Part shown: in pieces, positions 1 through 5,907 of the stretch
How positions within the stretch are numbered: the stretch's first letter is position 1
How the letters are laid out: each line of letters begins with the position of its first letter
Source of the DNA: an uncultured Eubacteriales bacterium
GTDB taxonomy: Bacteria; Bacillota; Clostridia; Oscillospirales; Acutalibacteraceae
Direction: 5' to 3'
Length of the DNA: 7,351 bases
NCBI GenBank assembly: GCA_900313475.1
Contig: OMRJ01000178.1
Coordinates: forward strand, 1-7,351
The notes under the pieces: model-generated
What the model was told of the DNA's origin: nothing
Seen by the model: the letters and a program-made list of their open reading frames with translations, nothing else
The model's database searches: none
Program-made: the position numbers and the translations under genes

Positions 1-453
1 AGCCGCATACTGGAAGAACATAACGCCCGCAAGCGCAATGTTTTCTGAAATCCCCGCGTGTAAAGACAGCACACGCATAATGTTTCTGAACAGCAAAAAC
101 ACAACGGCGAGAATCAGGTTTGAAACGGGTCCCGCAAGCGCGGTAAGACCGAAATACAGCTTTCTCTTTTTTGCCGGGAAATTGTTTATGTTCACGGGCA
201 CGGGCTTTGCGTAGCCGAATCCGAAAGCAAGAATCATGAGTGTTCCTATCAGATCGAGGTGAGTCGCGGGATTGAGAGAAATGCGTCCGCTCAAACGACC
301 GGTAGCGTCGCCGAGCTTATTTGCCATCCATGCATGCGCACTCTCATGTACGGGGAAACAGCATATAATTACAAAAGCTAAAACACATACATTTATAATT
401 ATTGTGGAAATTTCGGTTTCACCGTTCAGGTATTCAAATAATGTTGTTATCAT
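1..453 (-). CDS. M50-family site-2-type zinc metalloprotease, N-terminal part (3' end outside window)
   Basis: Membrane-embedded zinc metalloprotease of the short M50 (site-2 protease, YwhC-like) type; such proteins cleave substrates within or near the membrane, but no substrate can be named here. The reading frame is open to position 1, giving 151 residues without a stop. Visible signatures are a hydrophobic helix at about 18-35 running into the zinc motif HESAH (36-40), then NPATHLDLIGT (61-71), the AKPVPVN segment (82-88) typical of the family, GPVSN (108-112) and a second hydrophobic stretch (about 104-123). The third metal ligand of the family, an Asp, would lie beyond the edge. The start is ATG at 453-451, with AGGTGAG 7 nt upstream overlapping the prmC stop, so it is probably translationally coupled to prmC (8-nt gap). 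In Clostridia such genes often precede scpA/scpB, which would be expected downstream. Family assignment is secure; function is not. Confidence 0.93.
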   Translation of the reverse strand, partial: MITTLFEYLNGETEISTIIINVCVLAFVIICCFPVHESAHAWMANKLGDATGRLSGRISLNPATHLDLIGTLMILAFGFGYAKPVPVNINNFPAKKRKLYFGLTALAGPVSNLILAVVFLLFRNIMRVLSLHAGISENIALAGVMFFQYAA

Positions 454-460
454 TTTTCAT

Positions 461-467
461 CTCACCT
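461..467 (-). promoter_or_regulatory. Ribosome-binding site of the M50 protease gene
   Basis: AGGTGAG overlaps the TGA stop of prmC and sits 7 nt before the ATG at 453. It favours this ATG over the one at 460, which is too close to the site and opens only an 8-codon frame. Confidence 0.7.
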
Positions 468-1307
468 TTGGTTTACGGTTACGAACCTGTCGGCACCGTA
501 AAAATCATTTATTATCTCGGTTTTGCCGTGTACGGAAAACAGCTCCGCTATCGCACCGCACTGTCCCTCGCCGCATTCAACCGCCGCAAATCCGCCGTTT
601 CTCAGGAAAGGCAGCCACTTTCGTGCAATCGTCCCGTAAAAGACAAGTCCGCTGACGCCGCCGTCAAGTGCAGTCGAGGGTTCACAACGCACTTCGCTTT
701 GAAGTACGGAGATATCGCCGCTTTTGATATACGGCGGATTTGATATGATTACATCGGGTGCGGGAAGTCCGTCGGGCATGCCTCCGAGTACATCGCAGCG
801 AATCAAATGTACTCTGCCGTCGTCGCACAATGCGGCGTTTTTTTTGAGGAAACCGAATGCGCCGTCGAACAGCTCAAACAAATACACCTCCGTCTGCGGA
901 CACTCACACGCGACCGTTATGCCGATGCATCCCGTTCCCGCACAGAGGTCAAACACGGTTTTGTAACCGTTTTTTTTGATTTTTTCAATACAGAAATCAA
1001 CAAGCTGTTCCGTTTCCGGGCGTGGAATCAGCACACCCTCACCGACAGAAAAGCTTCTGCCGAAGAAGCTTTGCTCTCCGATAATATACTGCAAAGGACG
1101 TCTGCACGCGCGTTCCGCAATCATATTGTCAAACCGAAGTGCTTCTGCTTCGGACACTTTTCTGTCGGGGGAAAGCAAAAATTCCGTACGGTCAATTCCT
1201 GCGGCGGTCAGGCAAAGCTGCAAAGAGTCAAATTCGGCGTCTTCAATCCCGTGCTTAACCAGTTCGGCTGTGCCTCTGTTATACATCTCCCTTACGGTGT
1301 TACTCAA
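462..1307 (-). CDS. prmC: Peptide chain release factor N5-glutamine methyltransferase PrmC (TTG start)
   Basis: Cytoplasmic SAM-dependent methyltransferase that modifies the Gln of the GGQ motif of class 1 release factors. The product has 281 residues, close to the E. coli protein. An N-terminal helical domain (about 1-85) opens with TVREM, matching the family's usual start, and contains PLQYIIGEQSFFG (71-83). The Rossmann domain follows with LIPRPETEQLVD (93-104), the SAM-binding loop DLCAGTGCIGI (120-130), the catalytic NPPY (190-193) and the conserved EPSTALDGGVSGL (209-221). The TTG start at 1307-1305 is chosen because GGAGGA sits 8 nt upstream and because the TVREM segment would be lost from the next ATG (1286), whose purine-rich AAGGGAG abuts the codon with no spacing. 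The gene overlaps the DUF1385 stop by 8 nt. DUF1385-prmC adjacency is common in Firmicutes; prfA, a frequent neighbour, is absent here. Confidence 0.97.
   Translation of the reverse strand: MSNTVREMYNRGTAELVKHGIEDAEFDSLQLCLTAAGIDRTEFLLSPDRKVSEAEALRFDNMIAERACRRPLQYIIGEQSFFGRSFSVGEGVLIPRPETEQLVDFCIEKIKKNGYKTVFDLCAGTGCIGITVACECPQTEVYLFELFDGAFGFLKKNAALCDDGRVHLIRCDVLGGMPDGLPAPDVIISNPPYIKSGDISVLQSEVRCEPSTALDGGVSGLVFYGTIARKWLPFLRNGGFAAVECGEGQCGAIAELFSVHGKTEIINDFYGADRFVTVNQR
955..977 (+). terminator. Possible antisense intrinsic terminator inside prmC
   Basis: On the plus strand ACGGTT (955-960), a TTGT loop and AACCGT (965-970) form a perfect 6-bp hairpin, and an unbroken run of eight T begins at 970. 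This is the compact shape of a rho-independent terminator, but it points against the operon and lies within prmC codons for Lys-Lys-Asn-Gly-Tyr-Lys-Thr. It may be a by-product of Lys codons; low confidence. Confidence 0.2.
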
Positions 1308-2307
1308 GGGTGTCGTCCTCCGGATTATCCGTTATAACCGCCTTAACCGACGCTATTGCGACTTCAATCATATCGTCGGTAGGTTCTTTTGTCGTGATGC
1401 GCTGCATCCAAAGTCCGGGGGCGGAGAATATCTTTGTCAGAATATTGTCGTGCCTGCCGGCATATTTTATCAGCTCATAGCTTATGCCGGTGACAACGGG
1501 AAGGACAAGCAACAGCTTTACGAGTATCCATATTATCCTGTTTGACGAATCGGTAAGCGCGGGGAAGATCAATGACACGACGGAGGAAACTATTATGCTT
1601 GTTATAAGCACGATAAAGATAAAGCTTGTGCCGCATCTCGGATGAAAACGGCGACAGGTTCGCACGTTTTCAACGGTGAGGTCAAGTCCCTTTTCATAGC
1701 AGAAAATTGTCTTGTGTTCAGCGCCGTGATACATAAATACACGGCGAATTTCTTTCATCTGCGACACGGCAAACATATACACAATGATAATTACCGCACG
1801 CAGAAGTCCTTCAAAAAGCGCGTGGAGCTTCGCCAGAGAATCGGCAAAGCAATATTTGTCGATAATATCGACAAGGTATGTGGGCAGAAAAACGAACAGA
1901 CCGACACCTATAACAACGGCGAAGACCGACGCGATACCGGAAAGCACCGCAAACATTTTCGGTCCCATGTGCTCGTTCAGCCATTTGTCGAGTTTACTCA
2001 TTTTTTCGGGATCGGACTCGTCCTCAAGTTCGCCCGAAAGCTCCGCAGAACGCATGAGCGACTTGTAGCCGATTATCATTGATTCGATAAAATTCACAAT
2101 GCCTCTGACAAACGGAAGACCGAGGAATTTTACTTTATCGCGTGCGTGCTTTATTTCGGTAAACTCAGTGATTATTTCGCCTTTTGTATTGCGAACCGAG
2201 AGCGCCGCACCCTTGGGGCCGTTCATCATAACACCCTCGATAAGCGCCTGACCGCCGACCGAGGTCTTGCGTATTTTTTCCTGTTTTGACTCTTTGTTTT
2301 TACTCAT
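1300..2307 (-). CDS. DUF1385 (YqhQ-type) integral membrane protein
   Basis: Member of the DUF1385 family, called YqhQ in Bacillus subtilis; I know of no established biochemical activity and assign none. The 335 residues contain the N-terminal signature GQALIEGVMMNGP (19-31), a charged soluble stretch, membrane segments at about 118-148 and 168-186, the loop YHGAEHKT (193-200), FHPRCGTSF (221-229), two further membrane segments (about 227-251 and 257-279), and the C-terminal motif APGLWMQRITTKEP (296-309). The invariant-looking His194, Glu197, His198, His222 and Cys225 lie close in sequence near membrane boundaries and could bind a metal; that is inference. The ATG shares one base with the histidine-kinase stop (TGATG) and has AAAGGA 6 nt upstream. 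It sits between a two-component system and prmC; the prmC side is the widely conserved link. Confidence 0.95.
   Translation of the reverse strand: MSKNKESKQEKIRKTSVGGQALIEGVMMNGPKGAALSVRNTKGEIITEFTEIKHARDKVKFLGLPFVRGIVNFIESMIIGYKSLMRSAELSGELEDESDPEKMSKLDKWLNEHMGPKMFAVLSGIASVFAVVIGVGLFVFLPTYLVDIIDKYCFADSLAKLHALFEGLLRAVIIIVYMFAVSQMKEIRRVFMYHGAEHKTIFCYEKGLDLTVENVRTCRRFHPRCGTSFIFIVLITSIIVSSVVSLIFPALTDSSNRIIWILVKLLLVLPVVTGISYELIKYAGRHDNILTKIFSAPGLWMQRITTKEPTDDMIEVAIASVKAVITDNPEDDTLE
1316..1321 (-). promoter_or_regulatory. Ribosome-binding site deciding the TTG start of prmC
   Basis: GGAGGA lies 8 nt upstream of the TTG at 1307-1305, inside the last codons of the DUF1385 gene. It is the reason for preferring TTG over the ATG at 1286, whose only purine-rich stretch touches the start codon. 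Confidence 0.8.
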
Positions 2308-3773
2308 CAGTTATCCTTTCCGCCCGTAAGGTTAACGGCTGCTACGGGGAACGACACTATAACCGTAGTCCCCTCGCCCAAAGTGCTTACCACTTCGAGC
2401 TTTCCGTGATGCATCGACACGATCTCGTCACAGACGGCAAGCCCGATGCCCGAACCTTTTACGGATTTGTTTGCCTTGAAGAATTTTTCTTTAACATGCG
2501 GAAGATCTTCGGGAGATATTCCGCAGCCGGTGTCGGCAATGCTTATTTTAACGTCCTTCGCCGTTAAGGCTGCAACTATTACGATTCTGCCGCCCGGCTC
2601 CGTGTACTTAATTGCATTATCGATTATATTAACAAAAACCTGTTTGATTCTGTCGGGGTCACCCTGTGCGGGAGCAGGATAATCGGGAGCGCTGTAAAAA
2701 ATATCAATGCCCTCGCGCCGCGCTCTGTCGCGCAGAACGTATACGGCGTCGTCAAGCTCGGCGAGAATGTCGATTTTTTGCAGGCGAAGTGACATGCGCC
2801 CGTTCTGCATACGCGAGAAGTCGAGCAGATCCTCCACAAGGGAATACAGCCGCTCCTCCTCGTTAAGAATAACCTTCAAGCCCTCATTGAGCGTTGGATC
2901 GTTTCCGCCGGCGTTGATGCTCAAAAGCGTTTCCGTCCACCCTTTTATTGCTGTAAGCGGTGTGCGAAGCTCATGCGATACGGTTGAAATGAAATCGTTT
3001 TTAAGCCGGTCGGTCTTGTATATCTCGTCCGTCATATAGTTAATGGACTCGGACAGCTCCGCAATTTCGTCATACCTGTTCGTGATATTGACTTTTTCGG
3101 TGTAGTTTCCCGACGCGATACGTCGTGCCGCATCGTTTATTTTTTTGACCGGACCCACGATGGAACGGACAAAAAACAACCCCGACAGCACAACGAGAGA
3201 CAGCGCAAACAGACAGCACAGAGCCGCTGCAAGCGCAACCTGCGCCACCTGGCGATCAACATCGTGAAGTGAAATTATGTAGCGAACGGCACCGTTTGAC
3301 GAGCCGTCGGTTTTCGGCATAAAGACGGTAAGTGCCATAATATGCTCGCCGTTATCCGTAAAGCCTTTTGCGGTTCCCATGCCGGCTGAGGATTTCAACG
3401 CAAGAGTGTAGTCCGCGTCGTCGCCGGGAATAGCATCGAAGCCCGTCGAAGTAGCCACAACAATACCGTTTTTGTCATAGACCCAAACCTCTGCGGTGTT
3501 TATATCGGAAAAATTCTCAACATATTCCTGTGCGCGCTGCACAAAAACATCCTCCGACGAGTCGATATATGCACCGAAATACTCCGCAACGGTGCTGCTC
3601 TGCCCCATCGAAAGGAGTCGGTTTTTGACGGTTTCATAATAAAAACCGCGAATCGACAGCGTAATGGCAGTCGCGATGCATGCAAGTATTAACGCGATAA
3701 CAAGAAGTGTCGTAACCATCCAACGCGCTGTGATACCGCTTTTTATAAGTTGTTTTTTCTTGTCGGCTTTCAT
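2307..3773 (-). CDS. Membrane-bound HAMP-domain sensor histidine kinase
   Basis: Sensor kinase of the WalK/PhoR/ResE general type and almost certainly the partner of the adjacent response regulator. In 488 residues it has a short basic N-terminus, TM1 (about 17-41), an extracytoplasmic sensor region (about 42-176) with a PAS/Cache-like strand pattern around VWVYDKNGIVVATS (96-109), TM2 (about 177-202), HAMP (about 203-255), the HisKA H-box with phospho-accepting His267 in STVSHELRTPLTAIKGW, and a HATPase_c domain with N-box NIIDNAIKY (Asn382, Asn386), G1 DTGCG (414-418), the F-box around Phe431-432 and G2 KGSGIGLAV (439-447). All catalytic boxes look intact. The ATG at 3773-3771 overlaps the regulator stop as TAATG. 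A GTG four codons upstream (3785) is possible but lacks a clear ribosome-binding site. The signal sensed is unknown; the neighbouring lipoprotein is a candidate partner. Confidence 0.97.
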   Translation of the reverse strand: MKADKKKQLIKSGITARWMVTTLLVIALILACIATAITLSIRGFYYETVKNRLLSMGQSSTVAEYFGAYIDSSEDVFVQRAQEYVENFSDINTAEVWVYDKNGIVVATSTGFDAIPGDDADYTLALKSSAGMGTAKGFTDNGEHIMALTVFMPKTDGSSNGAVRYIISLHDVDRQVAQVALAAALCCLFALSLVVLSGLFFVRSIVGPVKKINDAARRIASGNYTEKVNITNRYDEIAELSESINYMTDEIYKTDRLKNDFISTVSHELRTPLTAIKGWTETLLSINAGGNDPTLNEGLKVILNEEERLYSLVEDLLDFSRMQNGRMSLRLQKIDILAELDDAVYVLRDRARREGIDIFYSAPDYPAPAQGDPDRIKQVFVNIIDNAIKYTEPGGRIVIVAALTAKDVKISIADTGCGISPEDLPHVKEKFFKANKSVKGSGIGLAVCDEIVSMHHGKLEVVSTLGEGTTVIVSFPVAAVNLTGGKDN

Positions 3774-4480
3774 TATACAAGCCACTTATAGCCGACGCCC
3801 CATATAGTGGTGAGATGGCGCGGGGACGAGGGATCATCCTCCACCTTCATACGCAGACGTCTGATATTCACGTCAACGACCTTGTCATCGCCGTAGTACA
3901 TATTACCCCAGACATGCTTTAATATCTCGCCTCTTTCGAGCGCGACATTGGGATGAGTGAAAAAATATTCCATTATCTGAAATTCGACCTGTGTAAGCTC
4001 GATTTGTTTTGAGTTTTTTGTCAGAGAACGACTGCGTAAATTAAGCACAAATTCACCGAGTTCTATCGTGTTGCCTTTTTCCCTGCTCTGCTCCCTGTAT
4101 ACACGGTTTACGGTAACGCGTCTGTAGACGGCATCGATACGCGCCATAAGCTCCGATGTCGAAAACGGCTTTGTCACATAGTCGTCCGCACCGACAAGAA
4201 GCCCCGTAACCTTATCCATTTCCTGCGTCCTTGCAGTGAGAATGATTATTCCGAGCGTGCTGCTCTTGCGGCGAAGCTGTTTGCAGACCTCCAAGCCGTC
4301 CACTATCGGCATCATTATGTCAAGGAGCGCAATATCAAAATTGCCGTTGTTTTCGTCATAAAGCTGCAATGCGCGCTCTCCGTTTTCGGCTTCAACAACT
4401 TCAAAGCCGTTTCGGGCAAGATTGATTACGATAAATTCACGAATTGATTTTTCGTCTTCCGCAACTAAAATTCTTTTCAT
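3773..4480 (-). CDS. OmpR/PhoB-family DNA-binding response regulator
   Basis: Cytoplasmic transcription regulator activated by phosphorylation, expected to be the substrate of the kinase encoded immediately downstream. The 235-residue product is the usual size for the family. The receiver domain (1-about 118) has the acidic pair Glu8/Asp9, phospho-acceptor Asp54 in LLDIMMP, Thr82 in ILTAR and Lys104 in VTKPF. The winged-helix DNA-binding domain (about 130-235) shows ELTQVEFQIMEYF, the recognition-helix segment VVDVNIRRLRMKVE and the terminal GVGYKW typical of PhoB/WalR-like regulators. The start is ATG at 4480 with GGAGAG 5 nt upstream, formed by the last codons of the lipoprotein gene, whose stop is 1 nt away; an in-frame extension to 4519 would overlap that gene and is less likely. 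Its regulon cannot be deduced; autoregulation is plausible, but no operator repeat was seen in the window. Confidence 0.97.
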   Translation of the reverse strand: MKRILVAEDEKSIREFIVINLARNGFEVVEAENGERALQLYDENNGNFDIALLDIMMPIVDGLEVCKQLRRKSSTLGIIILTARTQEMDKVTGLLVGADDYVTKPFSTSELMARIDAVYRRVTVNRVYREQSREKGNTIELGEFVLNLRSRSLTKNSKQIELTQVEFQIMEYFFTHPNVALERGEILKHVWGNMYYGDDKVVDVNIRRLRMKVEDDPSSPRHLTTIWGVGYKWLV

Positions 4481-4481
4481 T

Positions 4482-5864
4482 TTATCTCTCCGTTTTAATC
4501 GGTTGTATATCGGCTTCAACGGAGTCGGGCGTAATGCCGAGCTCCCGTCCCGCCTGTGTTATCACTGTATGTGTCTGAGCCTTATCGCGCTGCTTCTCCT
4601 CTGAGGTATCGGCGGCTGCGGAACCGTAATCCGTTGTAACGGCAGGAACGGACGAAACGGTAAACAAAAGCCTGTCTCCGATTACGTTTTCGACAGGGTA
4701 GGAGTAAAACAAAATGCTGCCCGAAGCTCTGTCGAAACGGATATATGCCGTGCTTCGGTATTTTGCAAGGTCAATGCGAATACCCAGTTCGTCGCAAATG
4801 TAAAACATGCCGACGCTTATAAGCTTCTCGCCGTTAAAATTGTAGTATTCCGTCGCAAAAACACTGCTGTCGGATCCTTCTTTCGGTGATAAGACCTCGC
4901 TTTTCTCATACAGCTCACAGCGAGGAACTTCAACGGAGCCGTCGCTGTTTATATCATCCGACAGTATATACGGCCGGCGCAAGGTCATTTCACCGAGCGG
5001 AACTCCGTTTTCGTCAACGGGACGAACGAATGCCGAACGCGAATAATCGTAAAATACAATTTCGGTCATGTATCTGCCGTCGGAAAGCTGTGCGTCGATA
5101 TAGAATCTGTAGTTACCCGCGCGCATATCGTGCGAATAAGACACAAGGAATACTATTCTGCTGTCAAGCTGCACCTCGCTCAAAGGCACAAACCGCTCCG
5201 TGGCAATATCGTATTTAAGGCTTTTGAACTGTGCCGTCGGTTTTTCGGACGCAGGGTCGATTATCGTATACAACAGTTCATCCGCGCCGTCGAAATCGAC
5301 ATCTATAAAGTTAAAATCGGATATTCTGACCGACGCAAGGCTGACAAAATCTTTTTTGTCGCTGTTTTCCGTATCCGAATATCGGTATACCGTCAGCATT
5401 TTATCCTTTTGTCCGTCGGCAAACGCCCACGCAACAGCAATCTCCGCGACGGAGTCTCTGTCAAAATTACAGAAAGTGATGCTGTGCACATCGCTGCCGT
5501 TTCCCTTTACATCGGTAACGGAATTCCATTTTCTCTCCGTCTCGCTGTACTTCAGGAAATGCATGCGCACTTCGCCGGCTGTGTCCTTCGGCATATAAAA
5601 AACTATGGCTTCGTTCACGCCGTCGCCGTCGTAATCGTGAAGAACATACGCAGAGCGGTACTCACCCGCAACGGGGCGAACAAGGGATACCTCCGAGCCT
5701 ACGGCACTCTCAAATGCCTTTTGGATTTCGGCGTTATCACCCGTAAGACGCGGCGCTTTAATAAGAGAATCGACGGAAAAAACGTTAAAAACGGAGCATC
5801 CGAACATCGGAACGGTCAAAACGACCGCAAGGATCGCCGCAGCGGCACGGATAAGCTTTTTCAT
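4482..5864 (-). CDS. Putative lipoprotein with FG-GAP/VCBS-like Asp-rich repeats
   Basis: Predicted exported lipoprotein of 460 residues with no function I recognise. The N-terminus is a classic signal peptide: KK and R, a hydrophobic Ala/Val/Leu core (5-18), and a lipobox ending MFGC with Cys23 as the lipidation site; Met at -3 is unusual but tolerable. The mature part has four degenerate Ca-loop-type motifs: DYDGDGVNE (77-85), NFDRDSVAE (133-141), DVDFDGADE (188-196) and DINSDGSVE (304-312). Each is followed by hydrophobic beta-strand sequence, as in FG-GAP/VCBS propeller blades, so a surface beta-propeller-like fold is likely. A Ser/Glu/Lys-rich stretch (about 418-440) precedes the C-terminus. 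The ATG at 5864 is chosen for its AAGGAGGT site 7 nt upstream; a start at 5891 would add nine residues before the signal peptide. It ends 1 nt before the response-regulator gene, suggesting a shared role with that two-component system. Confidence 0.88.
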   Translation of the reverse strand: MKKLIRAAAAILAVVLTVPMFGCSVFNVFSVDSLIKAPRLTGDNAEIQKAFESAVGSEVSLVRPVAGEYRSAYVLHDYDGDGVNEAIVFYMPKDTAGEVRMHFLKYSETERKWNSVTDVKGNGSDVHSITFCNFDRDSVAEIAVAWAFADGQKDKMLTVYRYSDTENSDKKDFVSLASVRISDFNFIDVDFDGADELLYTIIDPASEKPTAQFKSLKYDIATERFVPLSEVQLDSRIVFLVSYSHDMRAGNYRFYIDAQLSDGRYMTEIVFYDYSRSAFVRPVDENGVPLGEMTLRRPYILSDDINSDGSVEVPRCELYEKSEVLSPKEGSDSSVFATEYYNFNGEKLISVGMFYICDELGIRIDLAKYRSTAYIRFDRASGSILFYSYPVENVIGDRLLFTVSSVPAVTTDYGSAAADTSEEKQRDKAQTHTVITQAGRELGITPDSVEADIQPIKTER

Positions 5865-5871
5865 TACGCCG

Positions 5872-5879
5872 ACCTCCTT
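5872..5879 (-). promoter_or_regulatory. Strong ribosome-binding site of the lipoprotein gene
   Basis: AAGGAGGT, a full match to the anti-Shine-Dalgarno core, lies 7 nt upstream of the ATG at 5864. It fixes the start directly before the signal peptide and suggests efficient independent initiation after the only real intergenic gap. Confidence 0.85.
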
Positions 5880-5889
5880 TTCGGTTTTC

Positions 5890-5906
5890 ACACGGAGCTG
5901 CCGTGT
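5890..5906 (-). other. Perfect 6-bp hairpin in the only intergenic gap
   Basis: ACACGG (5890-5895) and CCGTGT (5901-5906) are exact inverted repeats around a 5-nt loop. On the transcribed (minus) strand the hairpin begins 2 nt after the cdaR stop and ends 10 nt before the AAGGAGGT site of the lipoprotein gene. No T-run follows on that strand, so it is not an ordinary intrinsic terminator; an RNA stability, processing or mild attenuation role is possible. Convincing -35/-10 boxes were not found around it. Confidence 0.45.
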
Positions 5907-5907
5907 A

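Noticed and set aside
434..460. Mini-ORF of 8 codons starting at the ATG at 460
   Set aside because: It ends at once at TGA, its start is only a few nt from the ribosome-binding site, and the ATG at 453 opens the real protease frame with better spacing.
402..743. Plus-strand open frame across the prmC/M50 junction
   Set aside because: It is antisense to two recognised genes and has no supporting ribosome-binding site or motif.
807..1545. Overlapping plus-strand open frames opposite prmC and the 3' end of the DUF1385 gene
   Set aside because: They mirror well-recognised minus-strand genes, have no family motifs, and their Cys/Arg/Ser-rich composition is typical of antisense frames.
2624..2839. 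Additional minus-strand open frames inside the kinase gene
   Set aside because: They overlap the intact kinase domains in another frame and show no motif or ribosome-binding site.
4481..4519. Upstream extension of the response regulator by 13 residues
   Set aside because: It would overlap the lipoprotein gene; the ATG at 4480 has GGAGAG at good spacing and begins with the usual KRILVAEDE receiver start.
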